Assembly (NCBI GenBank): GCA_045123185.1
Contig: JBGVIL010000086.1
Span: 1 to 64,000, forward strand
Origin: UBA1231 sp045123185
GTDB taxonomy: Bacteria > Bacillota_I > Bacilli_A > ML615J-28 > CAG-313
DNA length: 64,000 nucleotides
Direction: 5' to 3'
Below are positions 50,932-58,030 of this stretch, in pieces; the stretch's first letter is position 1, and each line of letters opens with the position of its first letter. Both the position numbers and the translations under genes were made by a program. The notes under the pieces were generated by a model. It was given only the letters and a program-made list of their open reading frames with translations, ran no database searches and was not told the origin of the DNA.

Positions 50932-51170
50932 TACAAAAATTAAAAAGATTTTTTTACAAATTAAAAAATAACGACCCAGTATATAAATGTCCTATATATA
51001 AAAAAGAAGGATGTTCCCATGTTGATGGTTTACTATGTGATTTTCCAAATTGTAGTATAGTACAACAACATCTTGGTGATAAATGGGTATGTTGTGTAAA
51101 TTGTAAATTTCAAGATGAATGTTGTAGCAAACAATTCGGTTTTGGTTGCTATGATGGTGAAAATTATTAA
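50925..51170 (+). CDS. Cysteine-rich small protein starting inside the last CRISPR repeat
   Basis: 81 residues, starting MELQKLKRFFYKLKNNDPVY. It has ten cysteines (YKCPIYKKEGCSH, LLCDFPNCS, VCCVNCKFQDECC, GFGCYDG), enough for two zinc or Fe-S sites. Its ATG is the ATG of the degenerate final repeat (GATGGAAC), so it may be translated from the array transcript. No family recognised; similar short Cys-rich proteins occur in Bacteroidota phages. Possible link to the CRISPR locus is by position only. Confidence 0.55.
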   Translation: MELQKLKRFFYKLKNNDPVYKCPIYKKEGCSHVDGLLCDFPNCSIVQQHLGDKWVCCVNCKFQDECCSKQFGFGCYDGENY

Positions 51171-51239
51171 AAAATAATTTTATTAGAAGGTATTGATTTT
51201 TTTAACTTTATTATTATATTATATAAAAGAGTAATAATA

Positions 51240-52259
51240 ATGAAGTTAAAATATAATACTGAAAGTTTTATTGAAATGGCAAAAGAAGTTCATGGTGATA
51301 AATATGATTATTCTAAAGTAGAATATGTAAATTCACAAACTAAAGTATGTGTTATTTGTCACGAAAAAGATGAAAATGGAAATGAACACGGTGAGTTTTG
51401 GGTAACTCCTAAATCTCATTTAAATGGTCGCAATTGTTATAAATGCTCTATTAATATTAGAAAAGAAAAATGTAGAATAAATTATAAACCAAATTTAGCA
51501 TCAAGACATAGAAAAACTAAAGAAGAATTTATTAATGATGCTATAAAAGTTCATGGTGATAAATATGATTATTCTAAGGTTGATTATATAAATAATAAAA
51601 CTAATGTTATTGTTATTTGCCCAATACATGGTGAATTTATTGTTACACCTTCTAATCATTTAAAACATAAAGGTTGTCCTAAATGTGCAATTGATAAATT
51701 AAAGAAATTATTTTCTTATAATAATGAAGATTTTATAAAAAAAGCAAAAGAAGTTCATGGGGATAAATATGATTACTCAAAAGTGAATTATATAAAATCA
51801 CAAATTAATATAATTATAAAATGCCCAATACATGGTGAATTTAAACAATTACCAAGTAATCATTTAAAAGGGTGTGGTTGTCCGTTTTGTAATTCTTCAA
51901 AATTAGAAAAAGAAATTAAAGATTTTTTAATAAAAAATAATATAATATTTAAAGAACAAGTACATGCTAGGGATTTTAAATGGTTAGGTAGACTATCATT
52001 GGATTTTTATTTACCACAATATAATGTTGCTATTGAATGTCAAGGTATACAACATTTTAATACAAAATTATCATTTTGGAAGACTAAAAAAAACTTAAAT
52101 GAACTTTTAAATGAAAATAAAGAAAGAGATTTGAAAAAAAAGAAATTATGTGAAGATAATAACATAACTGTTTTATATTATAGTAATTTAGGTATAGAAT
52201 ACCCATATTATGTTTTTGAAGATAAAGAAAAATTATTGGAAGAAATTAAGAAACATTAA
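51240..52259 (+). CDS. Zinc-repeat plus Vsr-like nuclease, homing-endonuclease type (copy 3)
   Basis: 339 residues. Three repeats (GDKYDYSKVEYVNSQTK, VVICPIHGEF, LKGCGCPFC and variants) precede a Vsr-like domain with FKWLGRLSLDFYLPQYN and AIECQGIQHF. The first repeat has an insertion (CHEKDENGNEHGEFW). It is the most divergent of the three copies. It lies between the CRISPR-associated small gene and the TyrRS promoter. Confidence 0.7.
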   Translation: MKLKYNTESFIEMAKEVHGDKYDYSKVEYVNSQTKVCVICHEKDENGNEHGEFWVTPKSHLNGRNCYKCSINIRKEKCRINYKPNLASRHRKTKEEFINDAIKVHGDKYDYSKVDYINNKTNVIVICPIHGEFIVTPSNHLKHKGCPKCAIDKLKKLFSYNNEDFIKKAKEVHGDKYDYSKVNYIKSQINIIIKCPIHGEFKQLPSNHLKGCGCPFCNSSKLEKEIKDFLIKNNIIFKEQVHARDFKWLGRLSLDFYLPQYNVAIECQGIQHFNTKLSFWKTKKNLNELLNENKERDLKKKKLCEDNNITVLYYSNLGIEYPYYVFEDKEKLLEEIKKH

Positions 52260-52284
52260 CATTTATAATTTTGATATAATATAA

Positions 52285-52308
52285 AATTTTTGTATTTTTG
52301 CATTGTAA
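52285..52308 (+). promoter_or_regulatory. Promoter of the TyrRS gene
   Basis: aaaatttttgtatttttgcattg contains the -7 box TATTTTTGC; the -33 region is near 52270 (attttgatat). The gene starts at 52329. Confidence 0.55.
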
Positions 52309-52328
52309 TTTTAAAATAAAAAATAAAA

Positions 52329-53669
52329 ATGGAATTTAACGGAAAAAAATTTTTAGAAGATTTAGAATGGAGAGGTTTAGTAGCAAGTACAAGTGGTAAC
52401 ATTATCGAAATGTTTAACAAACAAGTAACATTCTATTTGGGTACAGATTGTACTTCAATTCCAGATAGTGCTTTAAATGCTGAACATCCAGAAATCACAA
52501 CATCATTACATGTAGGTCATCTTTTAGCATTTATTACTGCTAAACGTTTTCAAATTCATGGGCATAAGCCAATTATTTTAATTGGAAAAAGTACTGCCGC
52601 AGTTGGTGATTTGGCGGGAAGAACAAAAGAACGTGATTTAATTTCATATGAAAGAATTAATCAAAATGCGAAATGTCTAGAATACCAAATTAAACAATTA
52701 CTTGATTTTAAAAGTGGTAATGATAATCAAGCAATTATGGTAACAAATGAAGAATGGTTAGGTAATTTAAATCTTATTGATTATGCTAGAGATTTTGGTA
52801 AATTAATCCCAATTAATTATATGTTGGCTAAAGATTCCGTTAAATTACGACTTGAAAGCGGTGGACTTAGCCTATGTGAATTTTTGTACTCTACTTTACA
52901 AGGAGTGGACATGTACCATTTATATAAAAATTATGGTTGTACAGTACAAATTGGTGGTGATGACCAACAAGGTTCAATGTCATATGGTAGTATGTTAGTT
53001 CGTAAACTTTTAGGTTCTGATAAAGAATGTTGTACTTTAACTTGGCCATTGATTACAAAATCAGATGGTACAAAATTTGGTAAATCAGAAGGCGGTTGTG
53101 TTTATTTAAATAAAAATCTTACTTCAAGTTATACTTTCTATCAATTTTGGTTGAATCAATCAGATGAAGATGCTGAGCGTTTCATTAAGATGTTTACATT
53201 GCTTTCAAGAGAAGAAATTGAAGCGTTGATTGAAGAGCATAAGCAAGCACCACATTTGCGTGTATTGCAAAAGAGATTGGCAAAGGAAGTAACCATTATG
53301 GTTCATTCAGAAGAAGATTATAATGTAGCAGTAGAAGCATCAAATGTATTGTTTGGTGGTGGTTCTATTGACACTATTAAGAAGTTGGATGATAATACTA
53401 TTTTGTCAGTATTTGATGGTGTTCCAACATTTGAGATTAAGAAGGATGAATTATCAGAAGGTTTGAGATTGACTGATTTGGCTGTCGAAAGAGTTAATGT
53501 ATTCAAGTCAAAGGGTGATTTGAGAAAATTGATTAAGGGTGGTGGTATTTCCATTAATAAGGAAAAGATTAACGATGATATTACCATTAATACATCCATG
53601 TTGATTAATGATAAATTTTTGCTAATTCAACAAGGAAAGAAAAATTATAATTTGGTTATTGCGAATTAA
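52329..53669 (+). CDS. tyrS: Tyrosyl-tRNA synthetase
   Basis: 446 residues, a full bacterial TyrRS. TSLHVGHLLAF is the HIGH motif, IGGDDQQGSM is the tyrosine/tRNA region (GxDQxxN-like with a DDQQ variant), and TKFGKSEGG is the KMSKS loop (KFGKS). The C-terminal S4-like RNA-binding domain is present (LRKLIKGGGISINKEKIND). It charges tRNA-Tyr and could secure Tyr-tRNA in infected cells or bypass host tRNA attack. The last 62 bases are duplicated at 54239-54300 with two synonymous changes. It has its own promoter and terminator. Confidence 0.93.
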   Translation: MEFNGKKFLEDLEWRGLVASTSGNIIEMFNKQVTFYLGTDCTSIPDSALNAEHPEITTSLHVGHLLAFITAKRFQIHGHKPIILIGKSTAAVGDLAGRTKERDLISYERINQNAKCLEYQIKQLLDFKSGNDNQAIMVTNEEWLGNLNLIDYARDFGKLIPINYMLAKDSVKLRLESGGLSLCEFLYSTLQGVDMYHLYKNYGCTVQIGGDDQQGSMSYGSMLVRKLLGSDKECCTLTWPLITKSDGTKFGKSEGGCVYLNKNLTSSYTFYQFWLNQSDEDAERFIKMFTLLSREEIEALIEEHKQAPHLRVLQKRLAKEVTIMVHSEEDYNVAVEASNVLFGGGSIDTIKKLDDNTILSVFDGVPTFEIKKDELSEGLRLTDLAVERVNVFKSKGDLRKLIKGGGISINKEKINDDITINTSMLINDKFLLIQQGKKNYNLVIAN

Positions 53670-53677
53670 CATTTTTT

Positions 53678-53715
53678 AATGAGAGAACAAAAAAAGTTCT
53701 CTCATTTTTTTTTGT
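53678..53715 (+). terminator. Rho-independent terminator
   Basis: AATGAGAGAAC pairs with GTTCTCTCATT, followed by ttttttttttg. Confidence 0.8.
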
Positions 53716-53729
53716 TTTTTATATTTAAG

Positions 53730-53756
53730 TTTTATTAACATTAATATATTGCATAT
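53730..53756 (+). repeat. 27-bp direct repeat, left copy
   Basis: TTTTATTAACATTAATATAT plus TGCATAT occurs here and identically at 54200-54226, flanking the 53806-54198 gene. Confidence 0.8.
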
Positions 53757-53805
53757 TATAAAATAATTTTTTATCTTTGTATTATAATAATAAAGATAAA
53801 AAATT

Positions 53806-54198
53806 ATGAGTTTTGTAGATTTTTTAATTAATAAAGGTTATAAACCTTTTAGGAAAATTTTTGATTTAAAAAGTAAAAAATGGATTTATGTTGGTGAAAA
53901 TGAATTAAAAAGTTATTGTATTACAACTGATAATAATTTCTTTTCAACAATGTCTGAAGGATGTATTGATATACGTTTAATAAAAGATGAAAAAGAAATA
54001 GTTTTTGGTATTCCTGGTATTATTGTATCAGATAAAAACTCTAAGACTTATAAAACGCATTATCCATCTTTAATCTATCCAAATGTATATGGAGATATAT
54101 TCAATACTGATATAATTTTTGAAAAAGTAGTTAATGGTGAAATTACATATGATGTAATTTATAATGATATTGAAAAATACTTTAAATCAAATATTTAA
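53806..54198 (+). CDS. Unknown protein in a repeat-flanked cassette
   Basis: 130 residues. FVDFLINKGYKPFRKIFDLK, then a strand-rich half with CIDIRLIKDEKEIVFGIPG. No family recognised. A promoter (ttttttatctttgtatta, near 53768-53785) is upstream. The gene is flanked by 27-bp direct repeats and followed by a second copy of the tyrS tail, so it looks like a single-gene insertion between tyrS and its former downstream region. Confidence 0.6.
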   Translation: MSFVDFLINKGYKPFRKIFDLKSKKWIYVGENELKSYCITTDNNFFSTMSEGCIDIRLIKDEKEIVFGIPGIIVSDKNSKTYKTHYPSLIYPNVYGDIFNTDIIFEKVVNGEITYDVIYNDIEKYFKSNI

Positions 54199-54199
54199 T

Positions 54200-54226
54200 T
54201 TTTATTAACATTAATATATTGCATAT
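54200..54226 (+). repeat. 27-bp direct repeat, right copy
   Basis: Identical to 53730-53756; it starts within the stop context of the cassette gene. Confidence 0.8.
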
Positions 54227-54238
54227 ATTATTTTTAAA

Positions 54239-54300
54239 ATGATAAATTTTTGCTAATTCAGCAAGGAAAGAAAAATTATAATTTGGTTATTGCAAATTAA
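54239..54300 (+). repeat. Duplicated 3' tail of tyrS
   Basis: 62 bases match 53608-53669 with two differences (CAA/CAG and GCG/GCA), both synonymous in the tyrS frame. It encodes NDKFLLIQQGKKNYNLVIAN and a TAA. Confidence 0.85.
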
Positions 54301-54312
54301 CAAATTTTAACT

Positions 54313-54353
54313 AGGAGATACTTGTGTATCTACTTTTTTTATATTATCTTTGC
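54313..54353 (+). promoter_or_regulatory. Terminator-promoter module (GGAGATA type, imperfect)
   Basis: AGGAGATAC ... GTATCTACT is a weakened stem (one mismatch), followed by ttttttttatattatctttgct, a promoter for the NADAR gene. Confidence 0.6.
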
Positions 54354-54399
54354 TGTATCAAAATTAATAAATATCTTTTAAATTATAGGAGAATAAATT

Positions 54400-54924
54400 A
54401 TGAAATATAATATTGAAAATATAGATAGTTCAAAAGGATTTATCTTTTTTTGGGGTCATTCTTGTAAATAAAACATCATTAATAAAAGTTGTTTAAGTCA
54501 ATGGTATAAAAGTGATTTTATTATTGACGATGTTAAATATTGTTGTATGGAACAATATATGATGGCTGAAAAAGCGAAATTATTTAATGATAGTGAAACA
54601 TTAAATTTAATAATGGATGAAACTGACCAAAAAACAATAAAAGATTTGGGTAGAATGGTTAAAAATTTTAATTCAAATATTTGGGATGAAAATAAATATA
54701 ATATTGTATTAAAAGGTAATTTTGCTAAATTTTCACAAAACAATAATTTAAAAGAATTTTTATTATCTACGAATGATAGTATTATAGTTGAAGCAAGCCC
54801 ATATGATAAAGTATGGGGCATTGGTATGAAACAAGATGATAAAAATATTCTTGATGTTTCAAAGTGGAAAGGTGAAAATTTATTAGGATTTGCTTTAATG
54901 GAAGTAAGAGATATGTTAAGATAA
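54400..54924 (+). pseudogene. NADAR-family ADP-ribosyl hydrolase gene with an in-frame TAA
   Basis: The frame from ATG 54400 encodes 23 residues (..GFIFFWGHSCK) then TAA at 54469-54471. It then continues in the same frame as NIINKSCLSQWYKSDF, VKYCCMEQYMMAEKAKLFND, KTIKDLGRMVKNF, TNDSIIVEASPYDKVWGIGM and LLGFALMEVRDML. Together these are a textbook NADAR (YbiA/DUF1768) protein of about 174 residues. A shorter form from ATG 54547 lacks the FWGH block, which forms part of the ligand site. NADAR enzymes remove ADP-ribose from guanine in DNA; phage copies counter DarT. A ggag ribosome-binding patch lies before ATG 54400. Confidence 0.8.
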
Positions 54925-55003
54925 TATTATATAATAATTAAAGTACATTGATTTATAAGTATCAAAATTTCATTAATTCTGATGATTATAAATAACAAAC
55001 AAA

Positions 55004-55639
55004 ATGGCAGCAATTGATAAAACATATGTAAATAAAGAACAATTAATTGAAGCAATTAATTGGTGTAAAAATATTGGGGAAGTTACATTAGAAAATGGTT
55101 ATAAATTCTATCCATTAAATTTTATTTTGTCTTATAATGATATAGATAATATTAAAGATAAAAACCATTATACACTATGGTGTACACCTAGTTGGTTTGA
55201 TAGATGGCTTTGGTTAAATTGCCCTTTATCTTTTATTAAAGATAGAATTGAATCTGTTTATTCAAAAGATTTCTTAAAATATTTTGAAAATTGGAAATAT
55301 GAAGAAAAATTACCAGAAAAAAGAAAATATACATTTATAGAAACTCCTAGTGGTAATAAATGGAAATTTATTGCTAAAGGTAAAGGGAAAAAGAAATCTA
55401 TTTATATTTTTGAAATTTTTAATGGGGAAAAATATCTAGGTTATAATTATCAAGTAGATAAGTGGGGTGAAAAATTTGATATGTTACCTTATTACCACAA
55501 TTTTGAACTTAAAAATAAAGTATTGAATAAAAAAACAATAATGAGAATTCTTAAAAAATGGTATATACCATCTAATAGTATTGTAAAAATTAAGAATCTA
55601 CATTATTGTGGTATGGATTATAAAATACTTGTAAAATAA
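55004..55639 (+). CDS. Unknown protein
   Basis: 211 residues. VNKEQLIEAINWCKNIGEVT opens it; LWCTPSWFDRWLWLNCPLSF is a Trp-rich middle; a basic strand region (KWKFIAKGKGKKKSIYIFEI) follows. No family recognised. The upstream spacer carries a short match to the 48.8 kb region (ttataagtatcaaaatttcattaattctgatgat resembles the start of the cas12f-like gene around 48803-48838), probably a copied fragment. Confidence 0.55.
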   Translation: MAAIDKTYVNKEQLIEAINWCKNIGEVTLENGYKFYPLNFILSYNDIDNIKDKNHYTLWCTPSWFDRWLWLNCPLSFIKDRIESVYSKDFLKYFENWKYEEKLPEKRKYTFIETPSGNKWKFIAKGKGKKKSIYIFEIFNGEKYLGYNYQVDKWGEKFDMLPYYHNFELKNKVLNKKTIMRILKKWYIPSNSIVKIKNLHYCGMDYKILVK

Positions 55640-55681
55640 ATAAAAAATTTATTAACCATAGAAATTTAACATTAATTAACT

Positions 55682-55722
55682 AGGAGATATTTGCATATCT
55701 CCTTTTTTTGTTTTAACTTTGT
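55682..55722 (+). promoter_or_regulatory. Terminator-promoter module (GGAGATA type)
   Basis: AGGAGATAT pairs with ATATCTCCT, followed by tttttttgttttaactttgta. It precedes the two tRNA-like sequences. Confidence 0.75.
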
Positions 55723-55737
55723 AGTATCAAAAATAAA

Positions 55738-55802
55738 GGGTGATTCTTTGGTAGAAAGCGTAAGACCCTCCGTAGTCAAGAGTTCGAATCTCTTCACATC
55801 CA
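55738..55802 (+). tRNA. Degenerate tRNA-like sequence 1
   Basis: A good T-arm is present (AAGAG TTCGAAT CTCTT), followed by CACATCC and A. The D-arm is short (TTC TTTGGTA GAA). The acceptor pairs only at the five outer positions (GGGTG with CATCC, one G-U). The space between D- and T-arms is about 2-4 bases short and no clean 5-bp anticodon stem is visible, so the anticodon is uncertain. It is either a divergent phage tRNA or a decayed one. Confidence 0.4.
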
Positions 55803-55816
55803 CAATTATTAATAAT

Positions 55817-55884
55817 GGGTGTGTACCTCAGAGGCTAGAGGACGGTGTAGGCAGTAAAAATGGGTTCGATACCCATATCATCCA
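55817..55884 (+). tRNA. Degenerate tRNA-like sequence 2
   Basis: A perfect D-arm (CCTC AGAGGCTA GAGG) and T-arm (ATGGG TTCGATA CCCAT) are present. The acceptor again pairs only at the outer five positions (GGGTG with CATCC). The anticodon-arm region is about 4 bases too short and does not fold into a 5-bp stem. It lies 14 bases after tRNA-like sequence 1, so the two form a tandem pair. Confidence 0.45.
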
Positions 55885-55914
55885 CTTATTTAATAACTTT
55901 TAAAAATAAAGAAT

Positions 55915-56127
55915 ATGGGAATATATGTATATGGTTCTTATAAAGAAAGAGAACAAAATGAAAAATTAAAAGGTAAAAGATTTACCATTAATGCGGAAGG
56001 TGCTATTGTTATTAACAGTATTGGCGATAGACATGTTTTTAAAAGTGTAGATGATTTATGTTATTATGTTGAAAAATATTTTGAACTTAAAAATACAATA
56101 AAGCAAATACATAAATTATGTATGTAA
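55915..56127 (+). CDS. Small unknown protein
   Basis: 70 residues. GIYVYGSYKEREQNEKLKGK opens it, followed by strands FTINAEGAIVINSIGDRHVF and a C-terminal helix. It is preceded by the spacer ataacttttaaaaataaagaatatg, which recurs before several genes of this region. No family recognised. Confidence 0.5.
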   Translation: MGIYVYGSYKEREQNEKLKGKRFTINAEGAIVINSIGDRHVFKSVDDLCYYVEKYFELKNTIKQIHKLCM

Positions 56128-56170
56128 TATTTTATTTTTTAAAATAACTTTTAAAAATAAAGAATATTTT

Positions 56171-56605
56171 ATGAGCAGTTTACATTTTAAAGTATCATCA
56201 CTTAGTAGTAGGGTAGGCTCATTAGTTGATAAAATTAATAATTTACAAAATATTAATTATGGACTTAGTGAAACTGAAGTGAGGGATATTGCTGAAGAGT
56301 ATTATGATAAATTAAAGTTACAAATTAGAAAAAATGATAAATTTTACAAAAGAGAAATAAACCGATTAGATAAAAAAATTAATGAAATTGAATGTGATTT
56401 AAATAAACGTATAAGTAATTTGGAATGGGAGAATTCTGTTATAAGCAGATATAATATTGTTAAAAACAATATACCACAATTACAATATGAAGATTTTTAT
56501 CAAGTTTTATATAGAGAAGAAATTATTGAAGATTGTTTTAGTACATTAAAAATAGACTTTTTAATCGAATATTTTACATTTCGTTATAAATATAAAACAT
56601 ATTAA
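56171..56605 (+). CDS. Coiled-coil protein, unknown
   Basis: 144 residues, almost fully helical: an N-terminal heptad region (LSSRVGSLVDKINNLQ), a charged central coil (YKREINRLDKKINEIECDLN) and an aromatic C-terminus. No family recognised. Confidence 0.55.
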   Translation: MSSLHFKVSSLSSRVGSLVDKINNLQNINYGLSETEVRDIAEEYYDKLKLQIRKNDKFYKREINRLDKKINEIECDLNKRISNLEWENSVISRYNIVKNNIPQLQYEDFYQVLYREEIIEDCFSTLKIDFLIEYFTFRYKYKTY

Positions 56606-56621
56606 TTTAATTTAAAATATT

Positions 56622-56732
56622 ATGAAAATAATTACAGAATTAAAGAAAGGTGATAAAATTGTTAAAATTTATCATAATGGTGAATATGAAATTGTAAAAA
56701 ATACAAAAAAATATCATAAATTATTAAGATAA
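56622..56732 (+). CDS. Short truncated paralogue of the 56734 gene
   Basis: 36 residues: ITELKKGDKIVKIYHNGEYE matches the start of the next gene (VTELKKGDKIVRVTHLGEYE) and then stops early (NTKKYHKLLR). It looks like a partial duplicate directly upstream of the full copy. Its stop and the next ATG almost touch. Confidence 0.5.
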   Translation: MKIITELKKGDKIVKIYHNGEYEIVKNTKKYHKLLR

Positions 56733-56733
56733 T

Positions 56734-57111
56734 ATGAAAAGAATTACATCAGTTACAGAATTAAAGAAGGGTGATAAAATTGTAAGAGTAACACATTTAG
56801 GTGAATATGAGATTATTGAGTTTCTTTGCATTCATCCATATAATGAAGAATATTCTCTTTTCTTAAATCAAAATAAGGATGGCATACCTAAGTTCTATAA
56901 TGGTAGACTTAAAGGTGAAGAATGGTATCTATACGATAGAAAAAATGACTTTAATGAAGTTATTGATATGCGTATTGAACTTTTGAATAAACATATTGAA
57001 AAGTTAAAAACATTAAAGGAAACACCTTTAACTCAACCTAAACAATTTAAAGAAAGTGATGCTAATGCCATTCTTAATAGTGGATTTGTTAAAGGATATT
57101 ATGGTAAGTAA
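56734..57111 (+). CDS. GDKI-family small protein, unknown
   Basis: 125 residues. The N-terminal domain (TELKKGDKIVRVTHLGEYEI) looks like a small SH3/KOW-type barrel. A helical C-terminus (LLNKHIEKLKTLKE) and a tail GFVKGYYGK follow. Related starts occur at 56622, 59883 and 60266. Function unknown. Confidence 0.55.
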   Translation: MKRITSVTELKKGDKIVRVTHLGEYEIIEFLCIHPYNEEYSLFLNQNKDGIPKFYNGRLKGEEWYLYDRKNDFNEVIDMRIELLNKHIEKLKTLKETPLTQPKQFKESDANAILNSGFVKGYYGK

Positions 57112-57130
57112 TAATTTAACATAAATTAAT

Positions 57131-57172
57131 AGGAGATATTTGCGTATCTCCTTTTTTTATACTATCTTTGTA
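57131..57172 (+). promoter_or_regulatory. Terminator-promoter module (GGAGATA type)
   Basis: AGGAGATAT pairs with GTATCTCCT, followed by tttttttatactatctttgta. Confidence 0.75.
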
Positions 57173-57190
57173 TTATCAAAAATAAATAAT

Positions 57191-57424
57191 ATGGGGCTTG
57201 ATAAATATACAGAATTTTTAAATAAACAATTAAATATGACAGTATTGTCACCAAATCTTATTAAAATTGGTGATAATGTTATAAGTGTTAAACATATTAG
57301 TTCATTTGATTTATCACATGAAAATAATGTATTAAGAATAACTCCTGATAGTGGAATACATTTTTATGTGTATGGTGCTAATTGTGTAACTTATTATGAA
57401 ACTTTAATTGCATTGTTAAAATAA
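57191..57424 (+). CDS. Small unknown protein
   Basis: 77 residues from ATG 57191, placed just after the promoter. DKYTEFLNKQLNMTVLSPNL, then strand pairs NVISVKHISSFDLS and SGIHFYVYGANC. No family recognised. Confidence 0.5.
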   Translation: MGLDKYTEFLNKQLNMTVLSPNLIKIGDNVISVKHISSFDLSHENNVLRITPDSGIHFYVYGANCVTYYETLIALLK

Positions 57425-57439
57425 TAAAAAATATATATT

Positions 57440-57931
57440 ATGGTAAAATTTTGTTTAGAAAGAGATTTAGTAAGTTATTTACATGAAATTGTATATTTCG
57501 TATCATGTTGCGAAACAGAATGGGATAAAAATAAATTCTATGAGTATGACTTTATTAGTAATCTTCCTAGAAAATTTAAAGATACAATTGAAATGTTATG
57601 GACACGTAAACATCAATTTAACATTAATAATATTACTAATGATATATTTTTTAATGAAAGTACTAAAAGTGCAAAGGAAATTTTATATTCATTAAATTAT
57701 ATTATTAATAATAATGTTAATAAAACTATTGAACCTTATACTAATGCTATAATTTATTTTGATAGAGATAATAGTAAAATAAATAAACTTTTTATAGAAA
57801 TAAATAATGCGATTAATAATGAATATATGACTGATGAACAACATATTCGTAATTTAGATAATTATATTAGAGAAAGTGAATTAGCATGGCTAAGAAGTTC
57901 TCCTGCAATTAGTTTTGGTTGGGATTATTAA
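57440..57931 (+). CDS. Unknown helical protein
   Basis: 163 residues, mainly helical: LVSYLHEIVYFVSCCETEWD, then a long Asn-rich helical region (SAKEILYSLNYIINNNVNKT) and a C-terminus AWLRSSPAISFGWDY. No family recognised. A terminator-promoter module follows. Confidence 0.5.
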   Translation: MVKFCLERDLVSYLHEIVYFVSCCETEWDKNKFYEYDFISNLPRKFKDTIEMLWTRKHQFNINNITNDIFFNESTKSAKEILYSLNYIINNNVNKTIEPYTNAIIYFDRDNSKINKLFIEINNAINNEYMTDEQHIRNLDNYIRESELAWLRSSPAISFGWDY

Positions 57932-57943
57932 CATAAATTAACT

Positions 57944-57985
57944 AGGAGATATTTGCATATCTCCTTTTTTTGTTTTATCTTTGCA
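57944..57985 (+). promoter_or_regulatory. Terminator-promoter module (GGAGATA type)
   Basis: AGGAGATAT pairs with ATATCTCCT, followed by tttttttgttttatctttgca. Confidence 0.78.
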
Positions 57986-58030
57986 CTATCAAAAGAAAAC
58001 AGATTAATAACTTTTTAAATAAAGAATAAT

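Noticed and set aside
55691..55903. Open frame across the tRNA-like pair
   Set aside because: It covers the terminator, promoter and both T-arms and has no protein-like composition; the tRNA-like reading explains the sequence better.
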